64,000 nt of DNA, taken from Phycisphaerae bacterium (GTDB taxonomy: Bacteria > Planctomycetota > Phycisphaerae > Sedimentisphaerales > Anaerohalosphaeraceae). The stretch lies in contig JAGPMT010000005.1 of assembly GCA_018052735.1 (NCBI GenBank), forward strand, positions 62,001 to 126,000, read 5' to 3'. The notes under the pieces are model-generated. The model saw nothing but the letters and a program-made list of their open reading frames with translations. It searched no databases and was not told where the DNA came from. Made by a program: the position numbers and the translations under genes. This document shows, piece by piece, positions 45,368 to 54,088 of this stretch; the stretch's first letter is position 1; every line of letters begins with the position of its first letter.

Positions 45368-46807
45368 TCAAAAATGCACATGCTGTTTTGACATGCCGGC
45401 AACAGCATTGATACCTGCCAAAAGCGCTTCTGCTTTGGTGAGCGTTTCCTCCCATTCGGTCTGGGGTATGGAATCGGCCACAATTCCGCCGCCTGCATAT
45501 ACATACGCTTTTTGCCGGTGAACCAATATGGTGCGTATAGCAATATTGAGGCACATATCATAATTGATCCCAATCCATCCGATGCTTCCGGTATAAATAC
45601 CGCGGCCAGTTAGTTCCAGCTGATCAATAATTTCCATCGAACGAATCTTCGGTGCGCCGGTTATCGAGCCGCCGGGGAAGACCGCTTTCAAGATTTCATT
45701 AAGTCGCCTGGGGTCGGGTTTTGACGCGAGGCGTCCTTCTATTACTGCCGAAGTATGATAAACGGTTGGAAACGCTTCGATGGCTCTGGGGCAGATTACC
45801 CGTCGTGTGCCGGGCCGACAGATACGAGCCAAATCATTTCTTTCTAAATCCACTATCATTGCCAATTCGGCCTTGTCTTTGTCGCTGTTGAGAAGTTCAT
45901 CACAGTATCGCTGATTCTCTCCGGTTTGATCAGGTAAACAGAGATTTCGCGGACGCGTACCTTTGACTGGTTTGGTTATAATCGTTTGACCGCAGACTTT
46001 TATAAATAATTCCGGCGAGGCGCACACGATCGCCCCATCGTCCAATGTCAGATAGGCCGCATAGGGATTTGGATTGCAGCTATTCTGCCAATGGAACAGA
46101 TCCCACGGACAGGCAAAAAATTCGGTCTCAAACCGCTGGGAAAAGTTAATCTGATAGGTATGGCCGTCTTTAATATAGTGCTGAATCTGCTCCAGCGCCT
46201 TCATATAATATGACCGACTCATATTAGCAGTAAATGCAGATACAGACTTCATAGATTCTGCGTCTGGCCGACAGACGCTTATTTTCTCCGCCTCACAGAG
46301 CCATCTTTTCAAAACTTCAATTTTCTGTTCGACCGGCTGCTGTGGCGGCCTTTGGCAGTCCAGCGCTAATAAGAAAACGCGTGCGGTGTTATGATTATAT
46401 AAAATTGCTTTATCATAAAATCCCAGCTGGATAATGGGAATATCCAAGTCATCTCTGGATCTGGCGGGCAATCGTTCGATAAACCGATTCAGCTCATATC
46501 CGAAATATCCAATCCATCCCCCGCAGAAAACACCCGCAGCAAATGGTTTTGCTGAAGGACAGCATTGATATTTTGAAAGGAGACATTGCAGTTTTTCAAA
46601 AGGATGATCATCGCCGAGGCAAAATGAAAAGATTTCGGTTGGTTCGGCTGCAAATATGCTCCATCCTGCAACCGATGCATTCGCCCCAAGAACAGCAGGA
46701 AAGCGTTTTTGGGCAACTGCCTTGCTGATTGCCGCTATGCCGGCATGTGTCGATACGGGATAAAAACAGGGCTTGCAGAATATAGGCCGCTGTGCTGAGT
46801 TTTTCAT
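45368..46807 (-). CDS. pabB: Aminodeoxychorismate synthase component I
   Basis: Chorismate-utilising enzyme for p-aminobenzoate and folate synthesis. The 479 residues have a chorismate-binding C-terminal domain: 'YIKDGHTYQINFSQRFE', 'PNPYAAYL', 'ASPELFIKV', 'MIVDLERNDLARI', 'PGGSITGAPKIRSMEII' and 'YTGSIGWI'. The active-site loop reads 'KPVKGTRPRN'; lysine in this PxKGT position is typical of PabB, whereas anthranilate synthase TrpE usually has alanine. The start at 46807 lies 1 nt after the deoC stop; the longer frame to 46855 lies inside deoC. No amidotransferase partner is adjacent. Confidence 0.87.
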   Translation of the reverse strand: MKNSAQRPIFCKPCFYPVSTHAGIAAISKAVAQKRFPAVLGANASVAGWSIFAAEPTEIFSFCLGDDHPFEKLQCLLSKYQCCPSAKPFAAGVFCGGWIGYFGYELNRFIERLPARSRDDLDIPIIQLGFYDKAILYNHNTARVFLLALDCQRPPQQPVEQKIEVLKRWLCEAEKISVCRPDAESMKSVSAFTANMSRSYYMKALEQIQHYIKDGHTYQINFSQRFETEFFACPWDLFHWQNSCNPNPYAAYLTLDDGAIVCASPELFIKVCGQTIITKPVKGTRPRNLCLPDQTGENQRYCDELLNSDKDKAELAMIVDLERNDLARICRPGTRRVICPRAIEAFPTVYHTSAVIEGRLASKPDPRRLNEILKAVFPGGSITGAPKIRSMEIIDQLELTGRGIYTGSIGWIGINYDMCLNIAIRTILVHRQKAYVYAGGGIVADSIPQTEWEETLTKAEALLAGINAVAGMSKQHVHF

Positions 46808-46808
46808 G

Positions 46809-47510
46809 TCAGGGATTGAATTGTTCAAGTATCTGTACAGATGAAGACGAGCCAAGACGGACTGCTCCTGCTTCGATGAAAGCCAGTGCCTCTTGGGCTG
46901 TTTTAATTCCGCCGGCAGCTTTGATCCGGCACTGGGGAGCAGATGAGGCCATCAGATGCACATCCTTAATCCGTGCTCCGCCGGCTTTGTGAAAACCGGT
47001 ACTGGTCTTTATGTAATCCATACCTGCATCTTGAGCAATGCCGCAGACAAAACGTATCTGTTCCTCACTCAAAGCAGCAGACTCAATAATCGCCTTTAAG
47101 ACAACCGCCGGCTTCATCCTGCGGCAGACTGCCAGCACGCTGTTAAACTCTCGAAGCAGATAGGCAGAATCGCCCGCTATAATAGACGCCAAATCTGCCA
47201 CCATATCCACCTCATCTGCACCATCCATTATAGCAGCTTCTGCTTCATAGGCTTTTACTTTGGGCAGGTTAGTCCCAAACGGAAAGCCTGCAACCGAGAC
47301 AACCTTTACATCGCTTCCATGCAAAATATCCGCACACAGTTTGACCCATCGCGGCTGCACGCATACGGCGTAAAATCCATATTGAATGGCCTCTTTGCAA
47401 ATCCGTCGGATATCCTGCTCCCCTGCCATACAGTCCAGCAAGGTATGGTCAAAATAACGGGCAAGGTCTTTTCGTGTCTGCGGAATCAAAAACAGTACCC
47501 TATCTTTCAT
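46809..47510 (-). CDS. deoC: Deoxyribose-phosphate aldolase
   Basis: Class I aldolase that splits 2-deoxyribose 5-phosphate into glyceraldehyde 3-phosphate and acetaldehyde. The 233-residue barrel has 'DHTLLDC', 'VSVAGFPFGT', 'GADEVDMV' (Asp102), 'VLKAIIESAAL' (Lys139) and the Schiff-base Lys168 in 'DYIKTSTGFH', then 'KAAGGIKT'. It overlaps the upstream esterase gene by 11 nt and is followed by pabB after 1 nt, so the three are probably one transcript despite unrelated roles. Confidence 0.95.
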   Translation of the reverse strand: MKDRVLFLIPQTRKDLARYFDHTLLDCMAGEQDIRRICKEAIQYGFYAVCVQPRWVKLCADILHGSDVKVVSVAGFPFGTNLPKVKAYEAEAAIMDGADEVDMVADLASIIAGDSAYLLREFNSVLAVCRRMKPAVVLKAIIESAALSEEQIRFVCGIAQDAGMDYIKTSTGFHKAGGARIKDVHLMASSAPQCRIKAAGGIKTAQEALAFIEAGAVRLGSSSSVQILEQFNP

Positions 47511-48417
47511 CGTCTACGGCAGACACCATATGAATCTGCCGCAGCCATTTTAAGCATTCATCCGGCCATTGTGAAGCAGGTCCAGCGCTTGGCCGCATTC
47601 CAAAACCATGTCCTCCTTTGAGATATATATGCATTTCCGCTGGCACGTGGTGTTTTCGCAATGCTTGGTAAAAACAAATACTATTTTCTGCAACTACGCC
47701 TCTATCATCGTCGGCATGAACCAAAAAAGTCGGCGGAGTCTGCGGAGTAACCTGCTTATCATTCGAAAGAAGTTCAATCAGCTCCGGGGATGGATTGGGG
47801 CCCAGAAGATTGTTTTTTGAACCCCTGTGGGTTATCCCATCTTCCATGGAGATTACTGGATACACAAGAACCATAAAATCCGGATGTGCTGAAACCGCAT
47901 CAATCACATCAGGTTTATATCCTTCCATTTCTATACTCTTGTCAAAATGAGTGCCAGCGGTTGAGGCCAGATGTCCCCCGGCAGAAAAACCGAGAATTCC
48001 GATCTTGTTCGATTCAATATTCCATTGAGCTGCATTGTACCTTACCAGTCGAATAGCCCGCAGCACATCCAGCAGAGGAACAGGGTGCCGATAGCCATTG
48101 GCAGGCAGGCGATATTGAAGGATAAATGCCGTAATACCCTGCCGATTGAACCATTCAGCAATTTGACGGCCTTCATGGTCCATCGCAAGACCGGCATAAC
48201 CGCCGCCCGGGCAAATAACAACGGCTGCGCCTTCTGTCTTTGTGGCAGAGGATTTATATAGGGTAAGCGTCGGAACATCCTTTTCCTGGTTTCCCTTTGC
48301 TCCGGGAGGGGTCGCATCCCACAAGCGAATAGTTACACTATTCAATTCCTGCGGTCTCATTTCTGGTGTTCCGCTGCTCAGTACCATTAGCATCAGAAAG
48401 TGCGTTAGTCCAATCAT
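47500..48417 (-). CDS. Exported alpha/beta hydrolase (acetyl-xylan-esterase/BD-FAE-like)
   Basis: 305 residues with a short hydrophobic N-terminus that may act as a signal peptide. The alpha/beta hydrolase core has the oxyanion segment 'VVICPGGGYAGLAMDHEG', nucleophile Ser in 'GILGFSAGGHLAS', Asp in 'FLVHADDDRGV' and His in 'YLKGGHGFGM'. This arrangement is common in carbohydrate esterases that deacetylate xylan or remove feruloyl groups, but the substrate is not proven. It begins a three-gene run with deoC and pabB. Confidence 0.85.
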   Translation of the reverse strand: MIGLTHFLMLMVLSSGTPEMRPQELNSVTIRLWDATPPGAKGNQEKDVPTLTLYKSSATKTEGAAVVICPGGGYAGLAMDHEGRQIAEWFNRQGITAFILQYRLPANGYRHPVPLLDVLRAIRLVRYNAAQWNIESNKIGILGFSAGGHLASTAGTHFDKSIEMEGYKPDVIDAVSAHPDFMVLVYPVISMEDGITHRGSKNNLLGPNPSPELIELLSNDKQVTPQTPPTFLVHADDDRGVVAENSICFYQALRKHHVPAEMHIYLKGGHGFGMRPSAGPASQWPDECLKWLRQIHMVSAVDDER

Positions 48418-48436
48418 AGTTTTTTAATCCGATGAG

Positions 48437-49486
48437 TTACTCTGCTTTTGGGGAAACAGATTCGTCCGATTTATTCGCATTGGCCGATTGTGGTAAACCG
48501 CCATTTGCCTGCTGGGCAGGAAGCTCTAAAATAGAAATACGCGGTTTTTCTTCTGTTTCGGAAGAAATCTTGATGGCAGACAATTCGGCTGAAAATTCAT
48601 CATCAATATCATCTATGTCGGAATCTGGATTGTTTGCCTGCCCCGAGGATTCGTCAGAAGATTGAAAAGTGTCAACAGGCTCATCTTGCGGTTTTTGGTC
48701 ACGGATTTTGGACGCCGCATAGAGAGCTTTTTGTACCGCCTGCTCAGCCGGCTCATCCGTCAGGGATTTCAAATATATAGTACCCGTGCTGTCCGGCTGC
48801 TCGACCCATATCAACTGATTCCTCATCAGCTCCAGCATTGCCAAAAACAGCCCGATCATCGCAAGTCGGTTATTTTTGCCTTCAAAGACCTTCTGCAGCG
48901 TCATAGGACCCTCTGCTTGGAGCCGATGCAGCAGTTCGATTTGGTACAAATCAATCGGCGTATCATCTTTGATATGGTCGTAGCGGGTATTGATATTTCC
49001 CGTGGCCTTTAAAATTGCGTCAAATGCCTCCAGAAGCGTCCAGATACTGATTTGGTCCAAGTCCAGTTCAGGCTCCTGCGTCGGTTTGATTTTTTCGAGT
49101 ATATAATTCGAACGGGTAAACCGCAGCTGCCGCTGCTGGCCAGCTTGCTCAAGCAGATTGGCTGCATCTTTATATTTTTTATACTCGAGAAGCTGACGCA
49201 CCAGTTCGGCACGGGGATCCCCGACAGCTGCTTCATCCTGTTGATTCAGTTCCGTTTTCGGCAGCAGCATCGCCGATTTAATCTCCATCAGCGTTGCCGC
49301 CATCACCAGAAAGTCCCCGGCCAAATCGATGTCTAAGTTCTTGAGCATCTCGATGTATTCAACATACTGCTGGGTAATGCGGGCAATAGGAATATCGTAA
49401 ATATCAACCTCCTCTTTGCGCACCAAATACAAAAGCAGATCCAGCGGCCCGGCAAAGGTATCCAGATTGACACGATATTCACTCAT
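48437..49486 (-). CDS. scpA: Segregation and condensation protein A
   Basis: Kleisin subunit that closes the SMC ring for chromosome condensation. From the ATG at 49486 the protein has 349 residues, about 100 more than usual. The N-terminal kleisin motif 'FAGPLDLLLYLVRKEEVDIYDIPIARITQQY' spans about 11-41, and a winged-helix-like C-terminal region ends near 270. The extra 80 residues are acidic and Ser/Asp/Glu-rich and look disordered. The start overlaps the upstream DUF2007 stop by 4 nt (ATGA). scpB and smc are not in the window. Confidence 0.93.
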   Translation of the reverse strand: MSEYRVNLDTFAGPLDLLLYLVRKEEVDIYDIPIARITQQYVEYIEMLKNLDIDLAGDFLVMAATLMEIKSAMLLPKTELNQQDEAAVGDPRAELVRQLLEYKKYKDAANLLEQAGQQRQLRFTRSNYILEKIKPTQEPELDLDQISIWTLLEAFDAILKATGNINTRYDHIKDDTPIDLYQIELLHRLQAEGPMTLQKVFEGKNNRLAMIGLFLAMLELMRNQLIWVEQPDSTGTIYLKSLTDEPAEQAVQKALYAASKIRDQKPQDEPVDTFQSSDESSGQANNPDSDIDDIDDEFSAELSAIKISSETEEKPRISILELPAQQANGGLPQSANANKSDESVSPKAE

Positions 49487-49725
49487 TGACAACCCTTCTG
49501 CTGTTCTATATCTTCCTGAAGGATCATCTTTGCTCTGTGCTCATCTTCTTGGCGAACCTGCAGTTCAACGGCCACAGAGGGAATGCCATAGGTTATATTT
49601 ATTGCCAGCGGCTCCCCCAAAATAACACAATCAATACCCGCTTTGTCGAGAGTCAGCTTAGCAAGTGAGGCATCAAAACTGTTTGAATAGCAGGCGACGG
49701 TTACCAATTTCTGTTTATCAGCCAT
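49483..49725 (-). CDS. DUF2007 domain protein
   Basis: 80 residues of the DUF2007 type ('putative prokaryotic signal-transducing protein'): 'LVTVACYSNSFDASLAKLTLDKAGIDCVILGE' (about 6-37) followed by 'VELQVRQEDEHRAKMIL'. This is a small alpha/beta ferredoxin-like fold of unknown role. It overlaps trpS by 8 nt and scpA by 4 nt, so trpS, this gene and scpA are cotranscribed. Confidence 0.85.
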   Translation of the reverse strand: MADKQKLVTVACYSNSFDASLAKLTLDKAGIDCVILGEPLAINITYGIPSVAVELQVRQEDEHRAKMILQEDIEQQKGCQ

Positions 49726-50695
49726 TTCGCTTTTCTCCTAACCCGACAGCATCTCTTACCCGCCGCATCGTTTGTGCAGCTATGGCACGGGCCCGGCGGG
49801 CTCCATCGCTTAAAACCTGTTCCACATAGTCCCGATTCTTTTCTAATTCCTGACGTTTCTGCCGAAAGGGATGGAAATAGTCATGAAGCAGCTCAACTAC
49901 ACGCTTTTTGACTGTTCCATAACCAACACCGCCGGTTTTATACTTATCCTTCCATTCAGCTGTTTCCGCTTCTGATGCCACAAGCTTCAGCAAGGCAAAG
50001 ACATTGCAGGTATCAGGATTCTTGGGTTCTTCAACCGGTGTAGAATCGGTTACAATCTGCATCACCTTCTTTTTGACGCTGCTTTCCGGCTCAAAAATTT
50101 CGATTGTATTATTGTAGCTTTTACTCATTTTTCGACCGTCAATGCCCGGTACAACCGCCACTTCCTGAAGGATATGCTCCTGAGGAATAACAAAAGTCTG
50201 GCCGTACATTGCATTGAATTTCTCGGCAATATCGCGGGTTACTTCAATATGCTGCTTTTGGTCGGCTCCAACTGGAACTAGGTTGCTGTCAAACATTAAA
50301 ATATCGGCAGCCTGCAGAACCGGATATGCAAATAAACCATGTACCGGACTTAATCCCTGCGCAACCTTATCTTTAAAACTTGTACAGCGCTGAAGCAGTC
50401 CCATTGGGGTTACACAGGACAGTATCCATGCCAATTCCGTTACTTCCGGCACATCTGACTGACGCCAAAAAACTGTCTTGACTGGATCCAATCCCAAAGC
50501 CAAATAATCCATTGCTACATCAAGCGTTCGCTGCATGAGGGCATCAGGACGCGGATTCGATGTCAATGCATGATAATCAGCGATAAAATAAAAACCTTCA
50601 TTTTGGGCCTGCAGCTCAAGATGCTGCCGCATTGCCCCGAAATAATTTCCGATATGAAGCTTGCCTGATGGCTGAATCCCTGAAAGTACTCGCAA
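49718..50695 (-). CDS. trpS: Tryptophanyl-tRNA synthetase
   Basis: Class I synthetase that charges tRNA-Trp. The 325 residues match the bacterial form. 'LSGIQPSGKLHIGNYFGAM' contains the HIGH-type motif, 'GADQKQHIEVTRDIAEKFN' binds tryptophan, and 'GRKMSKSYNN' is the KMSKS loop. No T-box or trp leader is visible upstream; the gap to the coiled-coil gene is 30 nt. First in a compact run with DUF2007 and scpA. Confidence 0.97.
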   Translation of the reverse strand: MRVLSGIQPSGKLHIGNYFGAMRQHLELQAQNEGFYFIADYHALTSNPRPDALMQRTLDVAMDYLALGLDPVKTVFWRQSDVPEVTELAWILSCVTPMGLLQRCTSFKDKVAQGLSPVHGLFAYPVLQAADILMFDSNLVPVGADQKQHIEVTRDIAEKFNAMYGQTFVIPQEHILQEVAVVPGIDGRKMSKSYNNTIEIFEPESSVKKKVMQIVTDSTPVEEPKNPDTCNVFALLKLVASEAETAEWKDKYKTGGVGYGTVKKRVVELLHDYFHPFRQKRQELEKNRDYVEQVLSDGARRARAIAAQTMRRVRDAVGLGEKRNG

Positions 50696-50725
50696 TATCG
50701 CCTCCTATATATCAGATTCTTAAAT

Positions 50726-51394
50726 TTACCTTTGTAAAAGCAAAACAAAGCAGATTATAAGTGCTGTCATCGCAAAAAAACAAATACCCAAAGAAATCCC
50801 AAACAGCCAATAAAAACGGGTCTGCTGTTTTTCGAATGTATATTTCAAGAAACGCTCGCTGGCAGAAAAAGACCGGCTCATTTGCTGAATCCACTGGGTC
50901 TGATTGATTGTATCTTCATCAATTTTGCTGAGTGTCCCTGACAATTTGCAGATATGGTCACACATTTGCGCATTTGTTTCCGCTGCCGCCGCAGTTTTCT
51001 CGTAAATTCCCGTCAGCTCCTCAGCAACCTTCTCATCACGCGCCGCCTTTTCCTGAAGCTGCTCTGCAACCTGAGCGAATGCTTGCCGCTGCTGTTCGAA
51101 AACAGCCGGCAGCGCATCCATCCGCTCTACAAGCTGCCGATTTTGATGGATTTGCTGCTGAAGGTTTTCATTGATGCTTTGGAGTTTCTCTACCAGAAGA
51201 TTGACAGCTTCATTAAAAACCTCTGCAGAATCTTTTTTCTTCTGGATAACCGGCTCGGCTGGGCGCAGCGGCACAACCGAAGCATCAAGGCTGTTATAAG
51301 ACGCTTTAAAATTTTCCCGCGAAACCATCTCGCTGCCCAAGATATCCGATTGGGGGCAGGCTTTCTTTTTTCTGAAACTGAAAATTTTGAACAT
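50726..51394 (-). CDS. Coiled-coil protein with a C-terminal membrane anchor, unknown function
   Basis: 222 residues. Residues about 55-180 are rich in Gln, Glu, Ala and Leu with heptad spacing ('VEKLQSINENLQQQIHQNRQLVERMD', 'RQAFAQVAEQLQEKAARDEKVAEEL'), predicting a long coiled coil. A single hydrophobic helix near the C-terminus ('FYWLFGISLGICFFAMTALIICFVLLL', about 193-219) makes it a tail-anchored protein facing the cytoplasm. The N-terminus is basic. I recognise no family. It lies 30 nt upstream of trpS and may share its transcript. Confidence 0.75.
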   Translation of the reverse strand: MFKIFSFRKKKACPQSDILGSEMVSRENFKASYNSLDASVVPLRPAEPVIQKKKDSAEVFNEAVNLLVEKLQSINENLQQQIHQNRQLVERMDALPAVFEQQRQAFAQVAEQLQEKAARDEKVAEELTGIYEKTAAAAETNAQMCDHICKLSGTLSKIDEDTINQTQWIQQMSRSFSASERFLKYTFEKQQTRFYWLFGISLGICFFAMTALIICFVLLLQR

Positions 51395-51522
51395 ACTAAT
51401 CCTCTTTGTAATTATCAGAAGAAACGGACACTATTTAATAGTATTTATCTGTTATTTGCAAGAAATTTATGTTTGGCGACGTTCTTTCAAGCAAGAGACA
51501 TTGTTTTTTGAAAGGGAATTCA

Positions 51523-52461
51523 ATGAAATTAGCAACATATGATTATCATCATGCTGTTTCGTGTGGTATTCTGACAAACGAGGGATTTATAGATATCCCA
51601 TCTCACACACAAGGGGCCAAACGGCTGCATAGTGTTAAGGAAATACTTATTAAAGGCCAAAAAGCTCTTGAAATATTGCAGGAATTGCAACATTCGGTTC
51701 AAGAACGGATAAAACCGGATCATATAAAGCTCCGGGCTCCTATTCCGCATCCGGGAAAAGTAATAGGACTGGCCGGCAACTATAGAAAGCATTTAGAGGA
51801 AACTGCCTGGCAGGATGGAACCTTTGATGATCAAGCGGTAAAAACCAATCCTTGGCCGTTTCTTATGCCGGCATCGGTCATTACAGGCCACCAAACAGTC
51901 ATACCATGGCCTGTTTACAGCCAGCAGATAGATTATGAAATAGAGCTGGCCGTATTTATCGGCGACAATGCTTCAAAAATTACCCCTCAACAGGCCCTTT
52001 CATATATCGCCGGATATAGTATTGCCAATGACATATCTGCCAGAAGCGTTACATTCAAACAAGGACGAAAGGAGCGTCCCCGTGATGTGTTTTTTGATTG
52101 GATGATGGGAAAATGGGCAGATGGATTTTTGCCCTTGGGACCATGGCTTGTAACAGCAGACGAGATAAATGACCCGCAAAATCTTGATATGGAATTAAAA
52201 GTCAATGGCCAGACCCGACAAAAAGCCAATACTTCACAGATGATTTTTACAATCGCCCAAATAGTATCATTTATCAGTCATTTAATGACATTGGAACCAG
52301 GCGATGTTATTATTACCGGTACGCCACACGGTGTTGCCACTGCGGATGGAAGCTACCTGCACCCGGGGGATATTGTGGAATGTACCATTCAGCATCTTGG
52401 CACATTGACTAATACAATTGGAGCAAAACCAGACAATTTCTATCGGGCATTTATTCAGTAA
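51523..52461 (+). CDS. Fumarylacetoacetate hydrolase (FAH) family enzyme
   Basis: 312 residues of the FAH superfamily, which hydrolyses or decarboxylates beta-dicarbonyl acids, or acts on 2-hydroxyhepta-dienedioate-type substrates. 'GKVIGLAGNYRKHLEE', the metal-binding acidic segment 'DYEIELAVFIG', 'IAGYSIANDISARS' and 'LEPGDVIITGTPHGV' are all present. The substrate cannot be read from sequence. The start at 51523 is chosen because GGGA lies upstream and the protein begins 'MKLATYD'; the open frame to 51469 is not supported. It is a single gene, convergent with the DJ-1 gene. Confidence 0.9.
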   Translation: MKLATYDYHHAVSCGILTNEGFIDIPSHTQGAKRLHSVKEILIKGQKALEILQELQHSVQERIKPDHIKLRAPIPHPGKVIGLAGNYRKHLEETAWQDGTFDDQAVKTNPWPFLMPASVITGHQTVIPWPVYSQQIDYEIELAVFIGDNASKITPQQALSYIAGYSIANDISARSVTFKQGRKERPRDVFFDWMMGKWADGFLPLGPWLVTADEINDPQNLDMELKVNGQTRQKANTSQMIFTIAQIVSFISHLMTLEPGDVIITGTPHGVATADGSYLHPGDIVECTIQHLGTLTNTIGAKPDNFYRAFIQ

Positions 52462-52506
52462 AACCCCTTTAGAATAAAAGAACAATTTGTCAGCCAAAAG
52501 ATAAAC

Positions 52507-53067
52507 TTATGTGCGAAAACACATAGGTTCAGCAACTTGTTCGGCGCGACTGTCTCCAAATAGACAGCGGACCAATGCTATAGCAAACTCCATTGCGGTA
52601 CCTGGTCCTTGGCTGGTAATACAGTTTGCGTCGACTGCCACTCTTCTGGATGCGGCTGACTGGTCAGGCAATTTTTCTCGAAAGGCTGGATGGCAAGTTG
52701 CCTTTCTGCCTTCTAAAAGGCCGTGGGCTTTTAAGACAACTGCCGGCGATGCACAAATAGCCGCATACAGCCGGCCGGTTGCTCTCTGCTGCTTGAGCAT
52801 ATCAGCCAAGATAGCGCAGTCACGCAGATGCTCTGCTCCGGGCATTCCCCCCGGAAGTGCAATTAAGTCAAATTGCTGATTTTTGCAGTCGTCAATCAAG
52901 CAATCCGCTGTGAGTTTGACTTTCCGTGAGGCGATAATATTCAACCTGTCAACAGAAGCGATTGTTACTTCTGCCCCAGACCGTCTCAGGACATCAATCA
53001 TTACAACGGCCTCGATTTCCTCTGTACCATCAGCTATTGGGACTAGTACTGTTTTGCGTTCTGTCAT
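52507..53067 (-). CDS. DJ-1/PfpI family protein (YajL-like)
   Basis: 186 residues of the DJ-1 group. The reactive cysteine is Cys105 in 'AAICASPAVVL' at the nucleophile elbow, and Glu17 in 'ADGTEEIEAVV' is the residue that tunes it. 'LIALPGGMPGAEHLRD' is the other family motif. Members have been described as chaperones or deglycases of glyoxal adducts; which role applies is not settled. It is monocistronic, followed on its upstream side by about 1 kb without convincing genes. Confidence 0.9.
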   Translation of the reverse strand: MTERKTVLVPIADGTEEIEAVVMIDVLRRSGAEVTIASVDRLNIIASRKVKLTADCLIDDCKNQQFDLIALPGGMPGAEHLRDCAILADMLKQQRATGRLYAAICASPAVVLKAHGLLEGRKATCHPAFREKLPDQSAASRRVAVDANCITSQGPGTAMEFAIALVRCLFGDSRAEQVAEPMCFRT

Positions 53068-54088
53068 ATAAAATCTCCCTTTTTTTATTCTACAATTTTA
53101 TGATTGCCGCCGGCCTTCAGCATGCAGCAAACAGCGATAAAAAAGGACATAGAAAAATTGTGCTTCTTCAAGAATTGGCTTCGCATTCAGGACACACAGA
53201 CTCCTGAGATGCTCATAAGCCATTTAATATAAAATACTTATAGACATCCTGTTTATCCAAAAAATTGGCCTCGTTTTTTCAAACCGCATTTTTGCCGCGA
53301 TATTTCAAATTTTTAACATCCTTCTCCGCCATGTCTGCCTTCTTTTATCGATTTTGAGTTTTCAATTTCGTATTATCCATTTATGCGAATTGTACCATAT
53401 GTTTAATGATAGCCAAACTAAGAATTTTCAATTTACCATTTTCAATTCAGCAACAAAGGTTCAGAGAACACTGCTTTTTTTTAAAACAGTCAGAGAGCCC
53501 TAAGGGGAATCACGGATTTTTTCACTGATTTTTGGAACCCTTCTGCACTTTGCGAGCTGCGCTTGTCAGGCAGGACATCATGATTAACCGAATTGAGAAT
53601 GTCCGCTTGCTTTCGGGATGTTCCGCGGGGACGAATGCGGCCACACGGCCATTCGGCGTTTGTTTTGAACATTCGAGTTTCGGTAATTCGATATTGTGGT
53701 GCAAGCCGTGCCTTGCAGTATTTTGAAGTTTGATCTTCAAATTTTAAAGTTAAGTCCATATAAAAAAAAGCGTTATCTGCAAACCAAAGCATTCTTTGCG
53801 ATGACGTAAGTAACAGGCAACTGTCCCTATTTTCACTCTGTTTTTCCTATTTCCAATAATACTATAAATTTTTCTTGACAAAGCAGCTATGAATTCGTTA
53901 TATGTATTTATATATCTTCGTAGTTGGAAAGATAGTTAATTTGGAAGAGGTGTGGAAGAAGAGAAAAACATGTCAGAATCCATTTCAACGCCTCTCAAAT
54001 TTGTTTAAAATGATAGTGTGTGAAGTATTGTTCGTTAAGTAAAACATTTTACTGTAACCAATATGTTTATTTTGTGGAGGATTGAAAG
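53068..54088. other. Gene-poor 1 kb region with a possible degenerate repeat
   Basis: About 1,020 nt with only short, mutually overlapping ORFs in several frames and no ribosome sites. It contains repeated TTTTCAATTT-like words (about 53361 and 53428-53448), a GC-richer island at 53540-53730 with hairpin-forming sequence near 53633-53660, and the leader and promoter of the PEP-CTERM gene at the right end. The island's composition differs from both flanks and suggests a decayed mobile or repeat element. Confidence 0.5.
53875..53903 (+). promoter_or_regulatory. Predicted promoter of the PEP-CTERM gene
   Basis: TTGACA (53875-53880) and TTATAT (53898-53903) are 17 nt apart. The leader to the ATG at 54089 would be about 180 nt, which is long for this genome. 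Confidence 0.6.

Noticed and set aside
45368-46807. Call as anthranilate synthase (trpE)
   Set aside because: The active-site loop has lysine in PVKGT, typical of PabB; trpE is less likely but not excluded.
50696-50725. T-box or trp leader ahead of trpS
   Set aside because: Only 30 nt separate it from the upstream gene in the same orientation.
53490-53792. 100-residue minus-strand ORF in the gene-poor stretch
   Set aside because: Several overlapping frames, no ribosome site and no family similarity; more like decayed sequence.
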